This document shows, piece after piece, positions 1 to 8,786 of a stretch of DNA of 64,000 nucleotides. Positions within the stretch are counted from its first letter, which is position 1. Each line of letters opens with the position of its first letter. Below the pieces are notes generated by a model. It was given only the letters and a program-made list of their open reading frames with translations. It was not told the origin of the DNA and searched no databases. The DNA is from Ehretia macrophylla (Eukaryota; Streptophyta; Magnoliopsida; Boraginales; Ehretiaceae), in assembly GCA_037974665.1 (NCBI GenBank), contig CM075778.1:14435001-14499000 (forward strand), given 5' to 3'. The position numbers and the translations under genes are program-made.

Positions 1-27
1 TTACAAGATAATAAAACATGTACGACA

Positions 28-138
28 TCACGGATAAGACTCTGGAACATAGGACTCATCCACGTAAGGCACGTTTTCTACATTCTCCTCTTCAGGAGGC
101 ACGTACCCGTAATCCTGCGAAAGTACACCTGTATGCAT
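28..138 (-). CDS. LTR-encoded acidic micro-ORF, copy 1 (M1 3' LTR)
   Basis: 36 codons from an ATG at 138 to a TGA at 28-30. I do not recognise it as a known family. The peptide is acidic and rich in Pro, Tyr and Val, with core YGYVPPEEENV and a tail PYVDESYVPESYP. The same frame is kept in seven other LTR copies here. Against the M3 copies nearly all differences are third-position synonymous changes. The ATG lies 18 nt after a conserved TATATAAG and just before a CAG|G acceptor-like site, so it could be a free-standing micro-ORF or the tail of a spliced ORF. No membrane segment or signal peptide. Function unknown. Confidence 0.5.
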   Translation of the reverse strand: MHTGVLSQDYGYVPPEEENVENVPYVDESYVPESYP

Positions 139-537
139 GCAATAATAGAGAGTGGGCTTATATAAAATAAGCCCAGCGAGGATCCGATAGATCTCGAGCA
201 AGGTCTACTAAACTCCTTGGAATAATCCTTTGAGTCAGTAAACACACAATGAACATCAATAATCATTATAAATGCAACAATAGTAATAACTGTAAACACA
301 CAATAAGGATACAATACATTTGCTGATGAAGCCCCATACACCAATTCCATGCTTAACAACTCCTCCAAACTCAATGACACAATCCTGAGGTACCTTGACC
401 TAGACCCACACCCCATGGCCTCTCCGCCCATGCGAGATAGGGAGTAGCCATGATAACTGTGCCCGCAACCCAGGATGCCTCCCGAGGTGACACAACATTA
501 TCAAAGCTCACAACAATGAGACTCAACATAAATAAAC

Positions 538-770
538 CGAGAGATCAGCAACGAGGGTGCCCGATTCCCGTACTCAATAATCAATCCATAATATGGGAGA
601 TCAGTAACAAAAGTACCCGATTCCCGTAATCAATAATAATCAATCAATAATATGGGAGATCAGCAACAAAAGTGCCCGATTCCCGTACTCAATAATCAAT
701 CCATAATATGGGAGATCAGCAACAAAAGTGCCTGATTCCCGTAATCAATAATAATCAATATAACATCAAT
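538..770. repeat. Minisatellite in M1 3' LTR, about 4 units
   Basis: Roughly 50-60 bp units sharing GGGAGATCAGCAACAAAAGT followed by GCCCGATTCCCGTA and an AATAATCAATC spacer. About four units here against about twelve at the same place in the 5' LTR (4678-5335). Confidence 0.9.
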
Positions 771-1430
771 ATTTAATTAAACAACAAACAACTAAGTTAG
801 ATGAAAAAGTAGGCCATCCAACTTAACATGCATGAAACACGTAATCTAACCCTAGTCTAACCATTAACAACTCACAATGCAATCACTCAAACCACACCCA
901 ATCAATTAAGGCTCAATCTAACATTTTAAATAAAGACAACCTAAACTTCAAATAATCATATCGTACATTTTACTAATCCAAACAACTCCAAATCAGTTTC
1001 AAACACTCACCCGTTCAATCAACTACATTAGGCCCCTCGGAAACAAACCAAAACACATCCAAATCATGCCCAATAACCCTAAAACCCTAGTGTATCATGG
1101 CTAAAATTTTTGGATTTTGGCACGGACATAACAATCGAAAATTCGGCATTACAACGGTGCTACCACGTAATTATCAATCTTTTAGAAATCGACGGCAATC
1201 GATTCCGATCAACACAACTCAAAATATTCAACATTTAACAAATTAATCAACTTTAAATACCCGAAAAATAATAAATATGCTACATCCGTTCAAATCTCGT
1301 AGTATTGCATATAAATGATCCCTAGCATCATGGAGCAATAATCTAACATCAGATTAACATTCTAACGGTTCAATAATTAATTATACGCAAAAATATAAAA
1401 ATGACATTTTGAGATCTAGAATTTTTCTCT

Positions 1431-1438
1431 CACCTTTG
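1431..1438 (-). other. Conserved splice-donor-like site in M1 3' LTR
   Basis: Minus strand reads CAAAG|GTGAGAG with the junction between 1434 and 1433. The same site is present in M1 5' LTR, M2, M3 (both) and M4 (both), always upstream in transcription of the acceptor-like block near the micro-ORF. Use as a splice site is inferred. Confidence 0.45.
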
Positions 1439-1642
1439 ATCCGAAGTAAAGCTAGGAATGCGTGCAATAGGTGCCCAAAAGCGGAAACCAGCCCGGTTTG
1501 AAAAGATTCGGACTAAAACTAAGTTTTCTAAGGCAAAATTGTTTTGTAAAATAAGTTGAAAAACTCTCAAAAATGCCAAGAAACTCACGGCTGCAATGTA
1601 TGTGTTTTTGTGGTGTTTGCTTTGTTTTTAGTGTGTGTAGAG

Positions 1643-1650
1643 ATTTTATA
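1643..1650 (-). promoter_or_regulatory. Candidate LTR TATA box
   Basis: Minus strand GCATATAAAATC, about 0.55 kb into the LTR and followed by an ACAC-rich leader with no ATG before the donor site. TATA-like sequences occupy the same place in M3 and M4. Inferred from position and composition only. Confidence 0.35.
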
Positions 1651-2197
1651 TGCAAAGTCAACAAAATAGCAAAGTCAAAGTTGATATATTTAGTCTTTTA
1701 ATTATATTTTCTAGTCTTTTAATTCATTTTATTGACTATTTCTTGCTCTACTAATAAATTAACACCTAAATTAATTCTAGACAATATATTTTAGGTGACA
1801 AAGAGTTTTATATTAAAATCGTTTTACCCGAGTCGGCCTAAAACTCGATTTTCGCAAAAGTCGGTGTAAAAACCCTAATAAATTCCTAAGCCGATTTTAA
1901 AACCGTTTTCATCAAACACAGGTCTATTAAAGTCCGTGGACTAGGTCTAGAAGGGTTAAAAAGACCAGTTTCAAAATTTTAGCAGACGTGTTTCGAAAAT
2001 ACTATTCACTAAAAATCGACGATAAAATTTCTAACTCCGTTTTTTATGAAAATTTCATGAATGCACATTTAGCATGTTCTAGGAGTATTGATACTAAAAT
2101 TACCACATTCTAAGTCACATAGCACATAGACAGGTTAATTCACGCAAAACGAGATAAAGTACGCAAAACGAGATAAGATAGAAAAGTGGGGTTTCAA

Positions 2198-2212
2198 ATT
2201 CTCCCCTCCTTA
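2198..2212 (-). other. Polypurine tract of M1
   Basis: Minus strand AAGGAGGGGAGAAT directly abuts the 3' LTR, the expected plus-strand priming site. Confidence 0.8.
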
Positions 2213-2216
2213 AAAC

Positions 2217-2235
2217 AATTGCGTCCTCGCAATTC
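2217..2235 (-). other. Hairpin next to the M1 PPT
   Basis: Inverted repeat GAATTGCG-AGGA-CGCAATTG. It matches the P1 hairpin at 41232-41251. M3 has T/A in place of the G/C pair, so the stem covaries. Confidence 0.5.
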
Positions 2236-3010
2236 TGCATCGATCCATAGAAAAGCTCAGGTGCTAGCTCAAACATACGGATTGAAAGACCGAAAACCAA
2301 ATTCCGAATACCATTTGAGAACACCAAGCAAAACACTGATCAAGGTCGTCGACAAGAATCCCCAGTTAAGAAGCCTAAATAAGAATGGCGATTAAGAACA
2401 CCGACTAAGACTTTCGAATGAGAATCTCAAATAATTACTAAAGAAAATGCCTAACATAGATCCCGTAATAGAGCACCAACCAGGAATACCAAGTAAGAGC
2501 TTCAACAAGATCACCGAGCGAGAATACCAAATAATAATCTCAATATAAGAACTCCAGATAATACCGTATCAGAATTCCACGTAAGAATACCGCATAGAAA
2601 ATACCATAGATGATGTCCAAAGAAGTATGCCGAATAAGAATCTCCATACAGAAATCTCGAGAAAGAATGTCGTATAAAATCACCAAATAAGAATCCCAAT
2701 AATCAATGTATAGTCATAAAGTAGCTTGACCCCTAATCGGAATTCCATATACCCTAGCGTCACATACTACTTAGTCGCCAACTGATATGATGCACATGCT
2801 AACTTTAATCGTATAAGGCAAACTCTCTACTCACATTTTAGCACGTTGCACTCAAGGAGATATGATATTTAATTGGTTGAGAATAAGCAAGTTACCTTTC
2901 ACCACTGCTGCCGCCTTTGGCAATACCTACAAGTCCACTGCGTAGGCCAGAGCCTTAGCCTGAGCCCGCTGCTGCTGAGGTGTACTGCTTGCAGGTCTAA
3001 CCTGATAACC
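2236..3010 (-). repeat. Pol-free 3' internal region of M1 with degenerate short tandem repeats
   Basis: No coding frame. From about 2380 to 2720 the minus strand is a drifted array of roughly 17-22 bp units with core ATTCTTATT and GG spacers. The same kind of array occupies the same place in P1 (40850-41240). The remainder (2720-3010) is unassigned. Confidence 0.55.
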
Positions 3011-3472
3011 CTAGACTGCTGGCTGACCCGTAGAACCCTGATACCTGGGGCAATCCCTCGCCCGGTGTTGGTTACTGCCGCAACCTAAACACGTCCCTGC
3101 CTTTCTCCGACAGTCGGTCTCTAGATGGCCCTTACGTTTACAATAAACACACTGCAGCGTCGGAGCACTGACACTGCCTCCTAAAGAACCAGAAGCTGAA
3201 TAAGCAGTTGAACCAGACTGCTGTTGAGGTCTAACAACACTAGGCATGTATTGACCTTGAGATTGGGCCGGCCTGTACTGCGGCTGAGCCTGCAAAGCCT
3301 GATTCTGGGCAGCCTGCCCTGCCAGTAATTGTGCCTGACTAGCCACTAACTCAGCAATCCTCTCCATAGCTGCCCCCAATCGGTCATCACCCCTATCACG
3401 GCCTGGTGCTGCGTTACCCGGAGTCCCATCAATCATCTCAGGCCTACCTCTGGTTCTCGATCGACCGGCCAT
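3011..3472 (-). CDS. Truncated gag with two zinc knuckles (M1)
   Basis: 153 codons from an ATG at 3472, opening MAGRSRTRGRPE, the same N-terminus as M2, M3 and M4 gag (MTGRPRTRGRPE). A coiled-coil-like, Gln-rich segment (VASQAQLLAGQAAQNQALQA) follows, then a Ser-rich linker and two intact CCHC knuckles (CVYCKRKGHLETDC and CLGCGSNQHRARDC). The central gag domain with the EEWWRTV region of its relatives is missing, yet the frame is open to the stop just after the knuckles. It could still bind RNA but not form capsid alone, as in gag-derived non-autonomous elements. Confidence 0.8.
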   Translation of the reverse strand: MAGRSRTRGRPEMIDGTPGNAAPGRDRGDDRLGAAMERIAELVASQAQLLAGQAAQNQALQAQPQYRPAQSQGQYMPSVVRPQQQSGSTAYSASGSLGGSVSAPTLQCVYCKRKGHLETDCRRKAGTCLGCGSNQHRARDCPRYQGSTGQPAV

Positions 3473-3738
3473 TCTACTAATCAAAGAGTTAGCACAGTTA
3501 TAGCATGTAAACAGGTTATAAACAATTATTAACACCTAAACAACAAACTCATATAAAACACATAAACAAATTGATCACATAATCACATAAGCACTAAATC
3601 ACATAATCACTTAATCACTTAATCACTTAATCATTGAATCATATTAACACATATTTCACTTTTCTTTCACCTCATACATACTTGCATGCTTAGACCACTA
3701 CCCACATTCCGAGGATACCCCGACTGACAGCTAATCAA

Positions 3739-3750
3739 GCTCTGATACCA
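3739..3750 (-). other. Primer binding site of M1 (tRNA-iMet type)
   Basis: Minus strand TGGTATCAGAGC, complementary to the initiator-Met tRNA 3' end, five bases inside the 5' LTR. Confidence 0.9.
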
Positions 3751-4169
3751 CTTAATGTCATGCCCTAACTCGACCCCTCTTATAATTAGTCAGGACGCAA
3801 CGGAATTTCTGTAGTATAACGACAGTAAATAGGATACCGAGGCTCTAAACCAACCTCAATAGAACATCATACATCAACTCCACAAACTATACCACAAACA
3901 ACTCCTCAATAAAACAACACATACATCATAACCATATTATACAATAAACATTCCTTGTTATACGCCTCCGTTCCAACATAATACATGAACCTTAATATAC
4001 ATTGCCAAAATATTTTGATACCAACCTAGCAACCTAAACAAGACAAAGGAAAGACTACCAAGATAGCATCAACTAATTCATTATCTTCTCAACATCTTTT
4101 ACATTATGAACTACAAAGCATATAAAAGTCGACTAAGTTAATTTACAAGATAATAAAACATGTACGACA

Positions 4170-4280
4170 TCACGGATAAGACTCTGGAACATAGGACTCA
4201 TCCACGTAAGGCACGTTTTCTACATTCTCCTCTTCAGGAGGCACGTACCCGTAATCCTGCGAAAGTACACTTGTATGCAT
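4170..4280 (-). CDS. LTR micro-ORF, copy 2 (M1 5' LTR)
   Basis: 36 codons, identical to copy 1 except Gly-4 to Ser. That change also turns the acceptor-like ACAG|GT into ACAAGT. The core YGYVPPEE and tail PYVDESYVPESYP are intact. A conserved TATATAAG sits upstream at 4299-4306. Confidence 0.5.
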   Translation of the reverse strand: MHTSVLSQDYGYVPPEEENVENVPYVDESYVPESYP

Positions 4281-4677
4281 GCAATAATAGAGAGTGAGCT
4301 TATATAAAATAAGCCCAGCAAGGATCCGATAGATCTCGAGCAAGGTCTACTAAACTCCTTGGAATAATCCTTTGAGTCAGTAAACACACAATGAACATCA
4401 ATAATCATTATAAATGCAACAATAGTAATAACTGTAAACACACAATAAGGATACAATACATTTGCTGATGAAGCCCCATACACCAATTCCATGCTCAACA
4501 ACTCCTCCAAACTCAATGACACAATCCTGAGGTACCTTGACCTAAACCCACACCCCATGGCCTCTCCGCCCATGCGAGATAGGGAGTAGCCATGATAACT
4601 GTGCCCGCAACCCAGGATGCCTCCCGAGGTGACACAACATTATCAAAGCTCACAACAATGAGACTCAACATAAATAA

Positions 4678-5335
4678 ACCGAGAGATCAGCAACGAGGGT
4701 GCCCGATTCCCGTACTCAATAATCAATCCATAATATGGGAGATCAGCAACAAAAGTGCCCGATTCCCGTAATCAATAATATGGGAGATCAGCAACAAAAG
4801 TGCCCGATTCCCGTACTCAATAATCAATCCATAATATGGGAGATCAGCAACAAAAGTGCCCGATTCCCGTAATCAATAATAATCAATGAATAATATGGGA
4901 GATCAGCAACAAAAGTGCCCGATTCCCGTACTCAATAATCAATCCATAATATGGGAGATCAGCAACAAAAGTGCCCGATTCCCGTAATCAATAATAATCA
5001 ATCAATAATATAGGAGATCAGCAACAAAAGTGCCCGATCCCCGTACTCAATAATCAATCCATAATATGGGAGATCAGCAACAAAAGTGCCCGATTCCCGT
5101 AATCAATAATATGGGAGATCAGCAACAAAAGTGCCCGATTCCCGTACTCAATAATCAATCCATAATATGGGAGATCAGCAACAAAAGTGCCCAATTCCCG
5201 TAATCAATAATAATCAATCAATAATATGGGAGATCAGCAACAAAAGTGCCCGATTCCCGTAATCAATAATAATCAATCAATAATATGGGAGATCAGCAAC
5301 AAAAGTGCCTGATTCCCGTAATCAATAATAATCAA
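4678..5335. repeat. Expanded minisatellite in M1 5' LTR, about 12 units
   Basis: Twelve occurrences of the AGATCAGCAAC core, with alternating short (about 46 bp) and long (about 57 bp) units. The sister LTR has about four. The two LTRs are otherwise nearly identical, so the change in unit number happened after insertion or during reverse transcription. Confidence 0.9.
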
Positions 5336-6006
5336 TATAACATCAATATTTAATTAAACAACAAACAACTAAGTTAGATGAAAAAGTAGGCCATCCAACT
5401 TAACATGCATGAAACACGTAATATAACCCTAGTCTAACCATTAACAACTCACAATGCAATCACTCAAACCATAACCAATCAATTAAGGCTCAATCTAACA
5501 TTTTAAATAAAGACAACCTAAACTTCAAATAATCATATCTTACATTTTACTAATCCAAACAACTCCAAATCAGTTTCAAACACTCACCCGTTCAATCAAC
5601 TACATTAGCCCCCTCGGAAACAAACCAAAACACATCCAAATCATGCCCAATAACCCTAAAACCCTAGTGTATCATGGCTGAAATTTTTGGATTTTGGCAT
5701 GGACATCACAATCAAAAATTCGGCATTACAACGGCGCTACCACATAATTATCAATCTTTTAGAAATCGACGGCAATCGATTCCGATCAACACAACTCAAA
5801 ATATTCAACATTTAACAAATTAATCAACTTTAAATACCCGAAAAATAATAAATATGCTACATCCGTTCAAATCTCGTAGTATTGCATATAAATGATCCCT
5901 AGCATGCATGCAGCAATAATCTAACATCAGATTAACATTCTAACAGTTCAATAATTAATTATACGCAAAAACATAAAAATGACATTTTGAGATCTAGAAT
6001 TTTTCT

Positions 6007-6016
6007 CTCACCTTTG
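6007..6016 (-). other. Conserved splice-donor-like site in M1 5' LTR
   Basis: CAAAG|GTGAGAG on the minus strand, junction 6012/6011. The upstream frame is open from about 6243 through the donor but has no ATG. Confidence 0.45.
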
Positions 6017-6795
6017 ATCTGAAGTAAAGCTAGGAATGCGTGCAATAGGTGCCCAACAAGCGGAAACCAGCCCGATTTGAAAAGATTCGGACTAAAACTA
6101 AGTTTTCTAAGGCAAAATTGTTTTGTAAAATAAGTTGAAAAACTCTCAAAAATGCCAAGAAACTCACGGCTGCAATGTATGTGTTTTTGTGGTGTTTGCT
6201 TTGTTTTTAGTGTGTGTAGAGATTTTATATGCAAAGTCAACAAAATAGCAAAGTCAAAGTTGATATATTTAGTCTTTTAATTATATTTTCTAGTCTTTTA
6301 ATTCATTTTATTGACTATTTCTTGCTCAACCAATAAATTAACACCTAAATTAATTCTAGACAATATATTTTAGGTGACAAAGAGTTTTATATTAAAATAG
6401 TTTTACCCGAGTCGGCCTAAAACTCGATTTTCGCAAAAGTCGGTGTAAAAACCCTAATAAATTCCTAAGCCGATTTTAAAACCGTTTTCATCAAACATAG
6501 GTCTATTAAAGTCCGTGGACTAGGTCTAGAAGGGTTAAAAAGATCAGTTTCAAAATTTTAGCGGACGTGTTTCGAAAATACTATTCACTAAAAATTGACA
6601 ATAAAATTTCTGACTCCGTTTTTTATGAAAATTTCATGAATGCACATTTAGCATGTTCTAGGAGTATTGATACTAAAATTACCACATTCTAAGTCACATA
6701 GCACATAGACAGGTTAATTCACGCAAAACGAGATAAAGTACGCAAAACGAAATAAGATAGAAAAGTGGGGTTTCACATGAATAGCCAAAAAAAAT

Positions 6796-7335
6796 TCATT
6801 CATCAAATTTACTAAGGTGGTCTCTAGTGTTTAAAATAAAGCATTTATAACCAAACATTTTAAAATAAGCACTATTAGGTGTTCTACTATTCCAAAGTTC
6901 ATATAAGGTCTTCCTAAGGATTGGTCTAATTAAAGCTCTATTTAACACATGACAAGTCATATTGATGGCTTCACCCCAAAAATATATAGGCAAGTTATGT
7001 TCTTTAAACATGGTTCTTGTCATTTCTTATATTTTTCAATTCTTCCTTTCTACAACCCCATTTTGTTGAGGAGTTCTAGGAGCCAAAAAATTATGCTCAA
7101 TGCCATGTTCATCATGAAAGTTCATGAAAGGTGAATTTGCATATTCCGTGTCATTATCACTACGAATGCAAATTATAAAATAGTCTTTCTCATTTTGCAC
7201 TTCTCTACACAATTTGACAAATTCATTGAAGCCATTATTTTTGTAGGAGAGGAACATGACCTATGTATACCTAGTGAAATCATCTACTACAACAAATACA
7301 TATTGATCGCTACTCGGTCGGTCTATAAAAAGCTT
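6796..7335 (-). pseudogene. Ty1/copia integrase core remnant
   Basis: Two frames from one integrase. 7036-7330 encodes VVVDDFTRYT, a stop where Trp is expected, then the D-N-D-T-E-Y region and PRTPQQNGVVERKN, the copia catalytic-Glu motif. 6796-7023 carries the C-terminal part of the core (YFWGEAINMTCHVLNRA). A nonsense codon (about 7262) and a frameshift (about 7030) make it a pseudogene. It is cut at 6778 by M1. The rest of the copia element is not visible next to it. Confidence 0.85.
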
Positions 7336-8368
7336 GTAAAATAACCAAGTTTTAATAACCCGCAAGTACACAGATCAGTGTAGTGTAGTGTGCTTTGAGT
7401 ACGGGGTCAAATCCACAGGGAAGCTACTAAGTTATTCAGTGAAGAAGTGTGTGTGAAAGTGATTAAGTGAGTGTTTTAAAAAGTAAAGGAAAAAGTGGGT
7501 TGTTTGATAAAATACAAGAAAGAAATGTAACTAGTCTAGAGTTAGGATTACAAATTCGGGACGGTAGTATTAAAGCTCGGATTAGTACTAAGGAAAATGA
7601 TCTAGCTCGTAAATAGGATTCTCTAGTTCGATGTTGGGATTAGGCTACAAGCTGTTAATCCTATCAATTATCTAAGTCTAGTTAATTACCGGTTTAACCT
7701 CGATTATAGGTGTTGTTTTATTAATTACCAATTTAACCTCGATTATAGGTGTCGTTCTATCTTCGAGTCCGTTATATAGCCGAAGTATAGATCTGTCCTT
7801 GTAATCACAAGTGACCAGGGTAACAACTAAAAATGAAAATTAATAAACCCGAAAGTAGAAATCATGATACAACCTATAATTTCTAGGAAGGTGCGGTACA
7901 ACTAGTACTTTCACTATATATATGATGCGTAAGCATATCTATCACTACATTAACTACAAGTATAATGAAATGACAAGTAATCTGAAATAACATCAAGCCA
8001 TATATAACATTAAATTAAATCAGTCTAGATTTAAGACCGATAAATCAAAAGACCATTAATGCATAATCATCAACACGAATTACACGAGCATTATAACAGT
8101 AATTACGACATTCAAATATAAAAGAGATTAAAGAGATTCTTCCCTATAAATGAAGTCGATATTGAGTCCGAGATCGGGTTCCTAAGCACAACTACAAGAC
8201 TTCTCCCTTTTTTTCCGATCAATAATTTGGGCATTACCTCATCCGTATTTTACCCAACTACTAGACTATTTGCAAAAACATAATTAAAACTACCTAGTTT
8301 TATACCTAAAAACAATTAAAAACTATTTTTAAATTTAAATTCTATATATTTCCGCCGGGGGTTGGGGG
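7336..8368 (-). repeat. Noncoding repeat-like stretch, possibly leader/R-U5 of copia-type LTR Y'
   Basis: No gene. On the minus strand it lies downstream of the TATA at 8369-8376. Its far end (7345-7425) carries a CCCTGTGGATTTGACCCCG...TACTTGCGGG pattern that I associate with retroelement leaders or LTR ends, a weak recollection. A 39-bp unit (TTAATTACC..TTTAACCTCGATT) is duplicated in tandem at 7682-7720 and 7721-7759. Confidence 0.35.
7682..7759. repeat. 39-bp tandem duplication
   Basis: Two adjacent copies that differ at a few positions (GG/AA, T/C). Confidence 0.85.
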
Positions 8369-8376
8369 TATTTATA
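8369..8376 (-). promoter_or_regulatory. Candidate TATA box of LTR Y'
   Basis: Minus strand GCCTATAAATACCCCC. It mirrors the TATAAATA of LTR Y at 17543-17550. Confidence 0.5.
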
Positions 8377-8579
8377 GGCAAGAAATCAAAGGCACGCTTG
8401 AGAGCTTTTTTGTTGCTCTGGTGGATTTGCGCCATGTGGCCTTCGCGAAAGTGGTGGAATATTCCATGTAGGGCGCTTGAGTTCCTAGGAAGGCGCGCTC
8501 GAGAACGTGTTTGCTCTACCAATCAAAACATTTTTGGCGGTCCACATGGATCAATCAAGAGCCGTGGAAGATTTCGGTG

Positions 8580-8786
8580 AGGGCATTTAAGAGGCATAAA
8601 CAACTTGGCTATTGAAAAGACCAAAATGCCCCTACTAACCCCGTGGCACATTTAGGCTTTCAACCTTGACTTATTCTACTAAAAAAACATGGCTGCACTC
8701 CAAGTTGAATATTATTGTTCACAAAAGCTCATCATTCTACGTACGACCTTTGTCTTCAACATACTAAGTAGAATGACCAAAATATC
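8580..8786 (-). repeat. Copia-type LTR Y', inner part (before S1)
   Basis: Reverse complement of about 16945-17150. It continues at 11307 across solo LTR S1. Similarity to Y ends near 8580. Confidence 0.75.

Larger units (their letters stand above)
1..2197 (-). repeat. 3' LTR of M1 (partial, cut by window edge)
   Basis: Matches 4143-6777 almost base for base apart from a shorter minisatellite. The sister LTR is 3022 bp, so roughly 0.6 kb or more lies left of the window. The inner end reads TTTCAA where the sister and other elements have TTTCACA, so the LTR 5' terminus (minus sense TGTGAAAC) has lost its TG by one substitution. Confidence 0.92.
1..6777 (-). mobile_element. M1: gag-only Tekay/Del-like Ty3/gypsy element, left end outside window
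   Basis: Two near-identical LTRs (1-2197 and 3756-6777) flank an internal region of only about 1.56 kb. On the minus strand the order is 5' LTR, PBS (3739-3750), truncated gag (3011-3472), a pol-free stretch, PPT (2198-2212), 3' LTR. No protease, RT, RNase H or integrase is visible, so this is a non-autonomous derivative. The right flank (6778 onward) is a copia integrase pseudogene, so M1 inserted into an older element; TGAAT at 6778-6782 is the expected TSD half, its partner lying left of the window. Clade is inferred from its shared LTR and gag with M2-M4. Confidence 0.88.
3756..6777 (-). repeat. 5' LTR of M1 (3022 bp)
   Basis: Ends in TGTCA at the low-coordinate edge and TTTCACA at the high edge, so in minus sense TGTGAAAC...TGACA. 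It carries the micro-ORF (4170-4280), an expanded minisatellite (4678-5335), the donor-like site (6011/6012) and a TATA candidate (6222-6229). Confidence 0.93.

Noticed and set aside
78-431. 117-codon minus ORF in the M1 LTR, repeated at 4220-4573
   Set aside because: It overlaps the micro-ORF in another frame and crosses the conserved noncoding module and intron-like part; the frame is not kept in M2 or M3 LTRs. It persists only because the two M1 LTRs are near-identical.
3739-3750. tRNA gene suggested by TGGTATCAGAGC
   Set aside because: Only the 12-nt complement of the tRNA 3' end next to an LTR; no cloverleaf. These are primer binding sites.
4678-5335. CRISPR-like array of repeats and spacers
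   Set aside because: Spacers are themselves repeated and low complexity (AATAATCAATC), and the array sits in a plant LTR. It is a minisatellite.
5959-6243. 94-codon minus ORF through the donor site in the M1 5' LTR
   Set aside because: No ATG in the frame (it begins at TTG over the TATA candidate), and the matching frame has stops in M2 and M3. Considered as a coding first exon but not supported.
8316-8580. Overlapping ORFs on both strands near 8316-8580
   Set aside because: GC-richer LTR promoter region with a TATA; no similarity to a protein family and no shared frame with LTR Y.
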